DNA of 37,287 bases from Xenococcus sp. PCC 7305 (GTDB taxonomy: Bacteria > Cyanobacteriota > Cyanobacteriia > Cyanobacteriales > Xenococcaceae). A program made the translations under genes and the position numbers. Location of the stretch: the NCBI RefSeq assembly GCF_000332055.1, contig NZ_ALVZ01000175.1, positions 1 to 37,287 on the forward strand. The letters run 5' to 3'. Numbering within the stretch: position 1 is the stretch's first letter; each line of letters starts with the position of its first letter. Below the pieces are notes generated by a model that saw only the letters and a program-made list of their open reading frames with translations, made no database searches and was not told the origin of the DNA. Positions 26,505 to 35,218 of the stretch are shown piece after piece.

Positions 26505-27524
26505 TTAAGTTAATGGCTCGATACAAATTTGAGAATAGTTAAAATCATGTAGATATTTAACTAGTATTAGAAATTTATTTTGTACCTTAGCTCTACTAAC
26601 ATTTGTTCGTCTTAGGATTAAATGAGGCGTAGTATTTTCGTCAAGACGAAATACTTCCAATAGTGGTCTTTGTTCTCCATCAGGGGAACCAGGACGCATT
26701 ACCGCTAATATGTTTTCACTTAAAGATAATTCTCCAAAACTATCAATAACTGTAGTCGAACCATTATTGAGGTTTCTGATCAGTGTTTTGGATGATTTCC
26801 GATGACCATAAGGATAATACCAAGTGACACCATTAAACCCAACCGCAGCAAATGGTTGGGAAATTGCTACCGTGCTTCCTAAAGCGACATCTTCAACAGC
26901 TATCTTTATTGGTTCGGCTTGTGGTCGAACTAGATCGAACAGCCAAGCTCAACCAGTGTTATCAAGTGATGATGAGTAACCAACTAAAAGTAAATTTTGC
27001 TCCAGAGCGACTCTACTTCCATAAAAGCTTTCATTACTACCTAAGTACTTTTCGCCCATATCAGGCAAACTAAATTGCTCGATCTTGCCCTGACGTAAGA
27101 GATTAAAGCGAACTAAATTTGATTCTGGTTCTCTTTGCACCAACAGTTCGATAGGTTGGACATCTGCATCTGTTTTAAGGTCGATTAAATATCTCCGATA
27201 AGAATATTTAGGAGATGTATTGATTGCTTGAGATGGAGATAAACTATCCCTTAAAACATCTGAATTTCTGATTCTGGCAGAGATTGTCAAAATATCTCCG
27301 TTTAACTCTAGCCCGTGGCCAAATATAGAACCCTCTCTATCTAAAGCTAAATCTTCAGGGGGGAGAATTTCCCTAGTTCTGCTCCATCTACCAGCGTCAT
27401 CTGAAGTATAAATAATCACCTTATTTACTCCGATATCCCCGACCCCTAAATACTTATCATTAACAACCACAGAAGAACCAAAGTAAGCTTGACTGTCATT
27501 TGGCTTGGGAAAAAAGCAGTTTTT
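26505..27524 (-). pseudogene. Broken FG-GAP/beta-propeller-type gene with in-frame TGA and no 5' end
   Basis: One minus-strand frame runs from 27524 to a stop at 26505, interrupted only by a TGA at 26949-26951. Protein similarity in style continues across the TGA. Before it are FGSSVVVNDKYLGVGD, FGHGLELNGDILTIS and YGSRVALEQNLLLVGY; after it are LGSTVAISQPFAAVGF and a final strand-rich part. These are FG-GAP-like blades, as in integrin-alpha-like propellers of secreted proteins. The frame opens after a TAA at 27525-27527 in the middle of a blade, with no start codon or signal peptide, so the 5' part is lost. Two shorter intact pieces remain (26949-27470 and 26505-26699); neither is likely to be a functional gene. 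Confidence 0.8.
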
Positions 27525-27576
27525 TTAGGATTAAATATATTTATTTTCTCCAAAAATGTTTTCTGATGACTGACAG

Positions 27577-27594
27577 AGCAATACCGGTATTGCT
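27577..27594. promoter_or_regulatory. Perfect 18-bp palindrome
   Basis: The sequence agcaataccggtattgct is its own reverse complement, with no spacer. Uninterrupted GC-centred palindromes of this length in AT-rich intergenic DNA are often protein-binding sites. It lies about 480 bases before the first WD40 gene and just beyond the lost 5' end of the FG-GAP pseudogene, so its target gene is unclear. Confidence 0.45.
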
Positions 27595-27762
27595 AACTTA
27601 TATAAGGACAGTTAGCAGTGCTTAAAAATCCAGGCAAACTACCATCAACCTCTAAATCATGAATCAATGAGAGGTAATAATTGTTAATTAATAAATTCTT
27701 TGTTTGGGAAGATATTCTGTTTTTTAAAGGTAAGACAATCTAACTCAAAACCCATACTAGAG

Positions 27763-27802
27763 ATTATGATAGATAATCATTAGCTATCATAATTTTTATG
27801 AT
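27763..27802. promoter_or_regulatory. Overlapping inverted repeats (hairpin or operator)
   Basis: Arms attatgatag (27763-27772) and ctatcataat (27784-27793) form a 10-bp stem with an 11-base loop. The right arm also pairs with a further copy as atcataa-ttt-ttatgat (27786-27802). The two alternative stems are mutually exclusive, and a T-run follows the first. Could be a weak terminator or a multi-site operator for the WD40 pair. Confidence 0.4.
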
Positions 27803-28075
27803 ATTTGTGGTTGCAACAACAAATTCAACAACAATATAATAGACATAACAAATGAACGTCAATAGTTATTAGTGATTTTTTTAAAGGAAGATTAATTGTA
27901 ATTTAAAAAATGATAAAAAAGTTATATCATTTTTATTTACAGCTAAAAACAATAGTTGTTTCCCCTTAAGTAATTCCTCGGGATAAATCAATTAATAAAA
28001 TCTAATAATATTTCGGGATTAAACTAATAGAATATAAAACAAAAATCTTAATAAACTAGAAGATAAATTAATATA

Positions 28076-29245
28076 ATGCCTCACTCCAAATTTCTCAAAA
28101 TTATAATTATTATCTTTGTTACATCTTCATTAATACTTTTTCTAGGTAGAGGTAAAACATGGCAACTTCCTAGTTCTAGTAAAGTTATTGCCTTCAGTCC
28201 CAATGGAGAGATGTTGGCGACAGGTTCGGGCATACCAATAAATTACAATTTTATTCATGGTGTTTCTTCTACGGTTGAAATACGAAGAGTCTCGGATGGG
28301 AAAATTATTCAGACCTTGGAATTTCCTTTCGCTACTAGTCTTGCTTTTAGCCCGAACAATAATCTGATTGCAGCAGGTAATGTTGGAAGAGAAATAAAAA
28401 TTTGGCGTATTAGTGATGCTCAATTAGTTCATTCTTTTACGAGAGCAAAGATTAACAGAGCCCGAACAACTTTTATTGCCTTTACTCCAGATGGACAAGC
28501 TCTTATAGCATCAGCAGGAAGATATTCTAGGATTAGTGATAAACCAAGCCAAATAAGTGTTTGGGAACTCAATAGTGGTTATAGCCGCTATACAATCTCA
28601 AAGCCTTATACGTGTGTTGCTGCTAGTCCAGATGGTGAAATACTTGCTTTTGGTGGTCAAATAAAACCTTTGGCTTTGTATAAATTAAAAGATAGTACTC
28701 AATTGAAATTTATCAATACTAAGCCAAGTATTTGCAATCATCTAAAATTTAGTATGGATAATAAAACACTAGTATTTCAATCTTATTCTGGTCAAACTAG
28801 AGATACTCATGTTTATGATGTTGAGAATGGTAAACTATTGCGAATTATCCCAACACAAAATCCATACGAAAATAAATGGTATCTTAGTGATATTGCTATA
28901 AGTCCAGATAGTAAGTATTTAGCAGCTTCGTATAAAATTAGTCGCACATCAGATTTTTTATTTAGTTTTCCTAACGTGTTGTTTGATCGAATTCGTATCT
29001 GGAATATAGAAGATGGTGGATTAGTAACTTCATTTATCGGACATGGAAAAGGAACTAATACAATTGCATTTAGTCCTGATAGTAAATGGTTAGCTTCTGC
29101 AGGAAAAAATAATACAATTCGCCTTTGGCCAATGCCACCGCGTAATTATATTTGGGTTTTCTTGTCTATTACTAGTGGTGTGATTCTGCTTATGTATTCG
29201 TTGATCAATATATGCTCTAATTGGTCTAAGAAAAACAAAATTTAG
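28076..29245 (+). CDS. Membrane-anchored WD40-repeat protein (first of a tandem pair)
   Basis: This 389-residue protein has a membrane span near its N-terminus (about 7-23, IIIIIFVTSSLILF) and another close to the C-terminus (about 358-378), with a beta-propeller between. Blades show the WD40 pattern: VIAFSPNGEMLATGS, LAFSPNNNLIAAGN, IKIWRISDAQLVHSF, and the last IAFSPDSKWLASAG with IRLWPMP. Propellers serve as binding platforms; there is no enzyme domain. The two spans would tether both ends of the propeller to a membrane, which is unusual for cyanobacterial WD40 proteins that are often fused to kinases or NTPases. The next gene is a clear paralogue 19 bases downstream, so the pair is probably co-transcribed. 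Confidence 0.85.
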   Translation: MPHSKFLKIIIIIFVTSSLILFLGRGKTWQLPSSSKVIAFSPNGEMLATGSGIPINYNFIHGVSSTVEIRRVSDGKIIQTLEFPFATSLAFSPNNNLIAAGNVGREIKIWRISDAQLVHSFTRAKINRARTTFIAFTPDGQALIASAGRYSRISDKPSQISVWELNSGYSRYTISKPYTCVAASPDGEILAFGGQIKPLALYKLKDSTQLKFINTKPSICNHLKFSMDNKTLVFQSYSGQTRDTHVYDVENGKLLRIIPTQNPYENKWYLSDIAISPDSKYLAASYKISRTSDFLFSFPNVLFDRIRIWNIEDGGLVTSFIGHGKGTNTIAFSPDSKWLASAGKNNTIRLWPMPPRNYIWVFLSITSGVILLMYSLINICSNWSKKNKI

Positions 29246-29264
29246 CTTGATATAGAATGCAATA

Positions 29265-30458
29265 ATGAATTATGAACAACTAAGCATGTATTATCATAAA
29301 TACATAAAAATTACATTTTTTATCTTTTTCCTAATTGTTTTAATAATAAAATTTTTTAGTAGATACAAAGATTGGGAAATACCTAGTTATAGTCGTGATA
29401 TTGTCTTTAGTTCAGATGGGCAGTTACTGGCTACCGCTTCAGGAGAAGGAAAATATGGAAAATCTTCTAAAGTTGAAATTCGAAATATAGAAAATAAAAC
29501 AACTATTCAATCCTTGGATTTTTTATATGCTACACATATTACATTTAGTCATGACAATAGTTTAATTGTCGCAGGTAATTATTATGGTGATATCAAGGTA
29601 TGGCGACTCGATGATGGTAAATTAATTCATTCTGTTAATAAAGCATTTACGGATGGAGGACAAATAGCTTTTTTGGCTTTTTCTCCTGATCAAAAAACTT
29701 TAGTAGCATCAGCAACAGTCAGATCTACTTCTACAAATAGAAATATTACATCGGTAATAGCATGGAACCTGGTAAATGGAGAACAACATTATGCCTTATC
29801 TACTCCTGCTAACTGTGCTGCGGTTAGTTTTGACAGTAAAATATTTGCTGTCAGTAGTTTTAAGAAGCCTTTAAGTATTTACCGATTAGAAGATGGAAAA
29901 TTACTTAAAAAGATTGAGAAAGGCTCTAATACTTGCAGAAGACTGAGATTTAGTAATGACGGAAAATTAATTGCTTTTGCCTCAATTTTCGTTGAAAAAA
30001 ATGGTGTTTATATTATAAGTCTGTTAGACGAAAAACTAGTTCGTGTGATTTCTCATTACGATCCTTATAAATACCAAGAACTACCAAGTGATATTGCCAT
30101 AAGTCCTGACGGTAATTACTTAGCTGTGTCATATGGTGTGATAGAAGGAAATGATAGTATCATGATTGGTCCGAGTTTTGACTTTCCCAAAGGATTATTT
30201 GGCAAGGTTCGCTATTGGCATATTAAAAGCGGACTTCCAATTGCTACACATCGTGTCCATTGGATGGATACTAGAGCGATCGCATTTAGTCCTGATGGCA
30301 AATGGTTAGCATCTGTTAGTGGTGGTCGGGAAAATAATCGGGTTCGCTTGTGGCGGATGCCACCATATTCTGGATGGTTTTGGTTGCTTGGTACCGCAGG
30401 TTTCGTCACACTTGTTTATTATCGAAGAAAAGAAATACTAGAGTGGCTTGATATTTAA
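29265..30458 (+). CDS. Membrane-anchored WD40-repeat protein (second of a tandem pair)
   Basis: This 397-residue paralogue of the preceding protein has the same plan. An N-terminal span (about 15-31) is followed by a short conserved link (KDWEIPSYSRDIVFSSDGQLLATAS against KTWQLPSSSKVIAFSPNGEMLATGS, split here by comparison). WD40 blades then run to IAFSPDGKWLASVSGG and VRLWRMPPY, and a C-terminal span (about 367-384) precedes a short basic tail. Shared details beyond the repeat consensus, such as ANCAAVSFDSK against YTCVAASPDGE and the final RLW-MPP, point to tandem duplication. It ends 12 bases from the stop of the convergent flippase gene, leaving no room for a separate terminator. Confidence 0.85.
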   Translation: MNYEQLSMYYHKYIKITFFIFFLIVLIIKFFSRYKDWEIPSYSRDIVFSSDGQLLATASGEGKYGKSSKVEIRNIENKTTIQSLDFLYATHITFSHDNSLIVAGNYYGDIKVWRLDDGKLIHSVNKAFTDGGQIAFLAFSPDQKTLVASATVRSTSTNRNITSVIAWNLVNGEQHYALSTPANCAAVSFDSKIFAVSSFKKPLSIYRLEDGKLLKKIEKGSNTCRRLRFSNDGKLIAFASIFVEKNGVYIISLLDEKLVRVISHYDPYKYQELPSDIAISPDGNYLAVSYGVIEGNDSIMIGPSFDFPKGLFGKVRYWHIKSGLPIATHRVHWMDTRAIAFSPDGKWLASVSGGRENNRVRLWRMPPYSGWFWLLGTAGFVTLVYYRRKEILEWLDI

Positions 30459-30470
30459 ATAGTTCTGTAA

Positions 30471-31841
30471 TTATCTTAATGATTTATTCTTAAACACTTT
30501 TCTAATTTGATTTAAATAAATTAAATTTTGTCGCCAACGAAATATAATCAACAGCGATTTTGTGAGCATCAATCCTGTTTGTCTCATCGGAGTATAGAAA
30601 ATACAGGATAAATAAGTTGCCACAGCATAGGATATGATAGTTGCGATCGCAGCACCCACTCCCTGATAAAGAGGAATTAACCATAAATTTAAAACAACAT
30701 TTGTTAAAGCGCCTAAACTCGTAGTAGCAAAATTAAATATAGTCAAATTTTCTATCATCAGCCATTTACTACGGGCAACTCCTAAAAAGACAAAAACTCC
30801 TGCCCAAATATGCCAAGATAAGATAATACCCGCCTTAGCGTATTCTGTTCCCAAAAGATAAGTCAATAAAGGCTTCGCTAAGAATGTAGTAGGAATTGCA
30901 ATGCCAACAGCAATAGCTACCATCAAATCATATAATTGCTGCAACTTGGCATGATATTTTTTTAAACTTTCTTTTCTCACCCTAATAATAGCAGGAAAGC
31001 AAGAACCACAAATCGCTACGGGAAAAAAATACCAAATTTCTGAAAATTTTACTGCTGTAGCATAATTCCCTACTGCTACAGAGTTTGTCATATTACCTAG
31101 CATAACCTGATCAATTTTCATGTAAATTGTAATCATCACACTAGATAAAATTAAAGGGAAAGAATCGCGTAAAACTAATTGAGCCCTGGCAAAGTCAAAT
31201 TTCCAGGAAAAGATCGAAAAACGATATTGACTGTAAATCCAGATTTTTAGCACAGCCTTTAGTAAATAATCGCCAAAAATCAGCCAAGCAAAAGCAATCA
31301 AAGAAAAATTTAGCCAAATAAATAATAATTTAAGAGCTGAAGTTATCACTAATTGAATACTACGAATTAAGGAAATAGCTTTAGAATTTACCTGGGACTC
31401 AAACCAATAATCAATATTGTCAAAAGCTGTAAAAATTAAACCCCAAGCAAGAATCATATTTATAGTGTGCAATTCCTGATTGTAATTGAATTTTGCACTG
31501 CTAATGATAACTAAGCTACAAGCAACTATTGAACCTAATACTTTGAGGATAAAAGCTGTCCCTAGAATAGTATTTTTAGCTTCTGGTTCTCGGACTAAAT
31601 TACGCACAACAATTCCATTGAGTCCTAACTTTGTGATCGCTTCAAATAATGCAACAAAGCTAATGCAGTAACTCAGCTTACCAAAATTTTCTACTCCCAA
31701 ATATCGCACCAGATAAATAACGATAGAAAAGTTAACTATCATAGCAAAAACTTTTTCTATCATTAGCCAGCCGATATTACGAATTATTTTTTGTAATCCA
31801 GGACTAAAATTATCAATAATTGTGGCTATTTTTTTGAACAT
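30471..31841 (-). CDS. Polysaccharide flippase, Wzx/RfbX-like
   Basis: This 456-residue integral membrane protein has about 12 spans and belongs to the MOP-type polysaccharide transporter group. The N-terminal YLGVENFGKLSYCISF is the hallmark of Wzx-like flippases, followed by KLGLNGIVVRNLVREPE and later VMLGNMTNSVAVGNYA. It would move lipid-linked oligosaccharide units across the inner membrane for O-antigen, capsule or exopolysaccharide assembly. It lies 12 bases downstream of the Wzy-like gene in the same direction, giving a flippase-polymerase unit without adjacent glycosyltransferases. The substrate glycan cannot be told from sequence. Confidence 0.9.
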   Translation of the reverse strand: MFKKIATIIDNFSPGLQKIIRNIGWLMIEKVFAMIVNFSIVIYLVRYLGVENFGKLSYCISFVALFEAITKLGLNGIVVRNLVREPEAKNTILGTAFILKVLGSIVACSLVIISSAKFNYNQELHTINMILAWGLIFTAFDNIDYWFESQVNSKAISLIRSIQLVITSALKLLFIWLNFSLIAFAWLIFGDYLLKAVLKIWIYSQYRFSIFSWKFDFARAQLVLRDSFPLILSSVMITIYMKIDQVMLGNMTNSVAVGNYATAVKFSEIWYFFPVAICGSCFPAIIRVRKESLKKYHAKLQQLYDLMVAIAVGIAIPTTFLAKPLLTYLLGTEYAKAGIILSWHIWAGVFVFLGVARSKWLMIENLTIFNFATTSLGALTNVVLNLWLIPLYQGVGAAIATIISYAVATYLSCIFYTPMRQTGLMLTKSLLIIFRWRQNLIYLNQIRKVFKNKSLR

Positions 31842-31853
31842 AGAGAATTTTAA

Positions 31854-33185
31854 TTAATGTTCAATGCTAACCATTGGCTTCATTACAATCATTCTTGTGG
31901 ATGATTTGTGTGGTTTTGTCGCTAAACAAAAACTCATACCGACAAAATAAGCCAATTGTGATGGATATCCATAAATAGGAGCAGCGCATAAGTTGATCAC
32001 CAATAAAAATACCCAAATAATGTAGACATCCCGATTGGGCGTTTTTTGAGAGTAAAAAATAATAATAAAAAATGGTAATAAAATTACTATTAGACCCACA
32101 ATGCCACCTTCAGAAAAAGTAGAGAATATAGCACTTTCATAATGGTAATTATATTGATCGTATCTCAGTAATTTGTTCTTTTTGACTGCTACATTAGAAG
32201 TCCCTAAGCCGTAGCCAATATAAGATTCTGAATCTGTAAATAATAATATTCCTTGATACCAAGCATAATATCTTTTATAGTTAGCCAACTCCTCAGTAGA
32301 CAAGCCACTACTTAGAATATTTAATGCCTTGGTATTGATTTTTTCGTATAGCTTTGCTTGTAAAATAGGAGCTGTAATAATTGCAATAACACAGAAAATA
32401 CCAATCAGCATTTTTCTTTGACTTTTGCTTTTGCGAGATAATAAGAAAAATCTCAAAACTAAATAACCAATCATTGCTGATGCCAATAATACAGGAGCAC
32501 GACTCAAAGAAAAGAAACATCCTAGCCAAACTAAAGATAAATTGAGAATCATACCCCAAAGATATTTCCTTTTTTCTCCTTCAAGATTAAACAAAATAAC
32601 ACTAGATAGAATACCCAAAGATAAAATTGGATAAACGCTAGTTGAACCACCAATAAAAAAGGAGCCCCTTCTTTGTCCACCTCGTAGTTTGTTTTGCAAA
32701 ACCCCTGCTTTTTCTTCCCATTTAACTAAACGCTGTCCAACGATAGGAACATCAACCAAGATCCCCAAAGAATCAGAGACAATACCAATAGAAATGATAT
32801 TGGATAAAAGAACAATAAAAATCAATAATTTCTTAAATAATTTGTATTTTCGCTTAATATATGCAAACAAATATACACAAGTATAAAAAGAGAAATAGGT
32901 AAACAGTCTGTAGATAATAACAGCTAAAGGAATCTCTCTAATGAACAATGATATTATCACTGATATCAAGGAACATATCCCTAAAAGTATTAGGAAAAAG
33001 TCTGGAGTTTTTTGTTCTTTTTTATTGAGTTTTCCTCGGACAAATATCCAAGTATAGCCCCATAATAATACAATTAGGCTTAGTTCCAAGATAGTGGCGA
33101 CCCTGGGGAAAATGAGATCTAATAACGTCGGAGAAGAAAATATTATTAAATAGAAAATTAGAATTCTTAGGGTTTTTGTATACAT
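31854..33185 (-). CDS. O-antigen ligase/polymerase family protein (Wzy-like)
   Basis: From the ATG at 33185 this is a 443-residue polytopic protein with about 11-12 spans and one large loop, the layout of the Wzy_C (O-antigen ligase) superfamily. Seen: the loop entry GGSTSVYPILSLGI, LGCFFSLSRAP with a conserved Arg, and YIGYGLGTSN in the loop. Such proteins polymerise or ligate lipid-linked glycans on the periplasmic side. The frame stays open to 33404, but the 73 extra residues are hydrophilic and partly derived from a G-rich repeat-like stretch (near 33250-33290), so I prefer the later start, where MYTKTLRILIFYLIIF begins the first span. Wzy polymerase and WaaL-type ligase cannot be separated from sequence alone. 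Confidence 0.85.
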   Translation of the reverse strand: MYTKTLRILIFYLIIFSSPTLLDLIFPRVATILELSLIVLLWGYTWIFVRGKLNKKEQKTPDFFLILLGICSLISVIISLFIREIPLAVIIYRLFTYFSFYTCVYLFAYIKRKYKLFKKLLIFIVLLSNIISIGIVSDSLGILVDVPIVGQRLVKWEEKAGVLQNKLRGGQRRGSFFIGGSTSVYPILSLGILSSVILFNLEGEKRKYLWGMILNLSLVWLGCFFSLSRAPVLLASAMIGYLVLRFFLLSRKSKSQRKMLIGIFCVIAIITAPILQAKLYEKINTKALNILSSGLSTEELANYKRYYAWYQGILLFTDSESYIGYGLGTSNVAVKKNKLLRYDQYNYHYESAIFSTFSEGGIVGLIVILLPFFIIIFYSQKTPNRDVYIIWVFLLVINLCAAPIYGYPSQLAYFVGMSFCLATKPHKSSTRMIVMKPMVSIEH

Positions 33186-33560
33186 AGCGATCGCATTTTG
33201 TTTGAGACAACTTTTATAGCCAATTATTCTTCTTATGAATATTTTTCGTTTATTTTTCCTGGTTCCCCATTCCCCCTGACCTAATAGATCGCTGTAACCT
33301 TCACAACTTTCTTGTGTTGACTCTGACATATCAAATCTGCAATCCTCAATCATAGATTTGGCTAAAGATTCCGATAAGATAGACCAAAGCTTTTCCTTAA
33401 GCAAAGATGTTATCTTAAAGATAAATTCATATTTGATCGGCTATCATGTAGGCCGTAAACTAATAGAATCTAGGCAATCCTCTCCAGGATGTAAGGCCCA
33501 TACCAAGGAACGACCGAGCTTACAGCAGCACTCCCACTTGCAACGGAAAGACAACATTTC
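33186..33560. other. Intergenic region between the Wzy-like gene and ccmO
   Basis: These 375 bases separate divergent genes and should hold both promoters. If the longer start of the Wzy-like frame (33404) were used, much of it would be coding. A C/T-rich patch (ttccccattccccctgac, 33263-33280) and a small hairpin, atcct-ctcc-aggat (33477-33490), are the only structures seen. Confidence 0.45.
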
Positions 33561-34361
33561 ATGGCTAACCTGAATTTGCGACATACAACAGCAAGGAATC
33601 AGCGATACTACGACTCAGAGCACCCATTTAAAGATACGGCCTTGGGTTTAGTGTCCACGACAAGTTTTCCTGCGATCGTCGGCACGGCAGACATGATGTT
33701 GAAATCTGCCGAAGTGACCATGGTGGGATACGAGAAAATCGGGAGCGGTCATTGTACGGCGGTAATTCGAGGCAATATTGCAGACGTGAGGTTAGCCGTA
33801 GAAGAAGGGGCAAAAACCGCAGAGAAGTTCGGCCAGCTAATATCTAAGCTGGTAATTGCTCGTCCCATGCCTAATTTAGAAGCAATATTTCCCATTGGCT
33901 CCCAACTAGTAGAATTAATTCAGAAAAGAAGGGGCTACAGTCGCCTGAGTAATCGCTCAATTGGGTTGCTTGAAACCAGGGGGTTTCCGGCAATGGTTGG
34001 TGCAGCAGATGCCATGTTGAAATCAGCTGATGTACAGCTTGCTTCCTATGAAAAAATTGGTGAAGGTCTTTGTACCGCTATTATCCGAGGTTCAATCGCA
34101 AATGTAGCCATGGCGATCGATGTCGGAATGCAGGAAGCAGAAAGAATTGGCGAGTTACATGCTGTGATGGTTATTCCCAGACTGCTAGAAGATTTAGAAC
34201 ATACTCTGCCTGTTGCTAGTTACTGGGTTGAAGAACAAGATCCCCTTCCTGTGTTACTTCCCAATAAGGTCGAAGAAAAAGTCAAAGAGCCTATTTTATT
34301 GCCACAAAGACAAGCTCAACCTATGCCTCTCAAAAAAATAGTAGAAGTTGAAGAGTTATAA
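33561..34361 (+). CDS. ccmO: Carboxysome shell protein CcmO (tandem BMC domains)
   Basis: This 266-residue protein has two bacterial-microcompartment shell domains in a row, about residues 27-112 and 132-215. Each shows the BMC pattern: LGLVSTTSFPAIVGTADMML and IGLLETRGFPAMVGAADAML, then the pore-side IGSG / IGEG and the RGNIADV / RGSIANV loop. A polar Pro/Glu-rich tail follows. Tandem-BMC proteins of this length in cyanobacteria are CcmO, which is needed to build the beta-carboxysome shell around Rubisco and carbonic anhydrase. No ccmK, ccmL, ccmM or ccmN gene is next to it, so it is a satellite copy, an arrangement known in several cyanobacteria. The ATG at 33561 gives the standard N-terminal extension before the first domain. 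Confidence 0.93.
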   Translation: MANLNLRHTTARNQRYYDSEHPFKDTALGLVSTTSFPAIVGTADMMLKSAEVTMVGYEKIGSGHCTAVIRGNIADVRLAVEEGAKTAEKFGQLISKLVIARPMPNLEAIFPIGSQLVELIQKRRGYSRLSNRSIGLLETRGFPAMVGAADAMLKSADVQLASYEKIGEGLCTAIIRGSIANVAMAIDVGMQEAERIGELHAVMVIPRLLEDLEHTLPVASYWVEEQDPLPVLLPNKVEEKVKEPILLPQRQAQPMPLKKIVEVEEL

Positions 34362-34425
34362 TTGCGGTAGTTTTTAGCAAATGCAGCCTTTCTCTTCTGT
34401 CTCTACTTCATTGCCCATTCAACCT

Positions 34426-34965
34426 TCATTCTTTTCTAGTAACAGCCAAACTGTTTCCTGTCGCCAACCAAAGAATTGATCTAGCACAGTCTCTGACAGA
34501 TTTTTCTATGGGTTCAGGCGGATAGGAGGAAGGTACAGCAAGCGGTTTGAGGACAATTCCACGACTACCAAAAACAATTTCCCCGATGATACGAGCACGA
34601 GTCATATGGTTTTCCGAGGTGATTAGGTAAACACTATCTATACCCTGGGCTTCGAGTTCATCTACTAAAGTGGTGAAATTCGTTACCGTATCACTAGCAC
34701 GATAATCTAAGTGTAGGCGATCGCCTTTGATACCTCTAGTAGCGAAAATTCTTTTAACATAATCTTGGGGGCTACCACCAGATACCCAGATATCTAGATG
34801 GGGATATCTTTTCCCCAACTCCGCAGCAAATTTTTCCCTTTCTTCATGTCCACCCAAAACTAATACTGCATCTGGTTGCACAAGATAGCTTTGTAATTGT
34901 TTATAACCAAAGCCACAGGAAATTGATACTAATAGAATTAATAGCCATTGAATTTTACGACTCAT
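34426..34965 (-). CDS. YdcF/ElyC-family (DUF218) membrane-anchored protein
   Basis: From the ATG at 34965 this is a 179-residue protein with an N-terminal membrane anchor or uncleaved signal (WLLILLVSISCGFGY). A DUF218 domain follows: PDAVLVLGG, WVSGGSP, ASDTVTNFTTLVDEL and LITSENHMTRA are the conserved segments. Family members (ElyC, SanA, YdcF) are envelope proteins linked to peptidoglycan or lipid-carrier metabolism, and the biochemical activity is not settled. The frame stays open to 35052, adding 29 mostly polar residues (MPIGHFFLKNKPL...). I prefer the inner start because it places the anchor at the N-terminus, but the choice is uncertain. It is convergent with ccmO. Confidence 0.8.
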   Translation of the reverse strand: MSRKIQWLLILLVSISCGFGYKQLQSYLVQPDAVLVLGGHEEREKFAAELGKRYPHLDIWVSGGSPQDYVKRIFATRGIKGDRLHLDYRASDTVTNFTTLVDELEAQGIDSVYLITSENHMTRARIIGEIVFGSRGIVLKPLAVPSSYPPEPIEKSVRDCARSILWLATGNSLAVTRKE

Positions 34966-35124
34966 GGTGAATGATGGAACTTTGTGGATTTTATCTTTAC
35001 GCAAAAACACGGATAATGGTTTATTTTTCAGAAAAAAATGTCCAATAGGCATTCTAGATTTTTTTTCTCAAATCGTAACCCCATACTGCCCAAAAGTTAT
35101 AAAAATATAGTTAATAATTGATGG

Positions 35125-35158
35125 AAAAACCACATAGATGACTATGTGGTTCCTTTTT
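35125..35158. terminator. Bidirectional terminator hairpin
   Basis: A perfect 10-bp stem (aaccacatag / ctatgtggtt) with a 4-base loop has an A-run before it and a T-run after it. It therefore reads as a rho-independent terminator on either strand. On the minus strand it closes the Calx-beta/RTX gene, whose stop is at 35219. Confidence 0.8.
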
Positions 35159-35218
35159 GTTTATAATTGTGCGGGCTGAGAGTAGCGTTTATTAGAAGTC
35201 AATTAATTTAATGGAACT

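Larger units (their letters stand above)
27525..28075. other. AT-rich intergenic region upstream of the WD40 pair
   Basis: These 551 bases have no coding frame. They hold two distinct inverted repeats, listed separately, and very AT-rich sequence from about 27850 to the WD40 start. The promoter of the WD40 pair should lie here, but no box can be assigned with confidence. Confidence 0.5.

Noticed and set aside
26949-26951. Programmed stop read-through or selenocysteine at the TGA
   Set aside because: The gene has also lost its 5' end and start codon, so ordinary decay explains the stop. No recoding hairpin was evident.
33186-33404. 73-residue N-terminal extension of the Wzy-like protein
   Set aside because: It is hydrophilic, partly encoded by a G-rich repeat-like patch, and precedes a good ATG directly before the first membrane span.
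33470-33545. tRNA-like or small RNA before ccmO
   Set aside because: Only a 5-bp hairpin is seen. No cloverleaf or T-arm consensus could be fitted here or elsewhere in the window.
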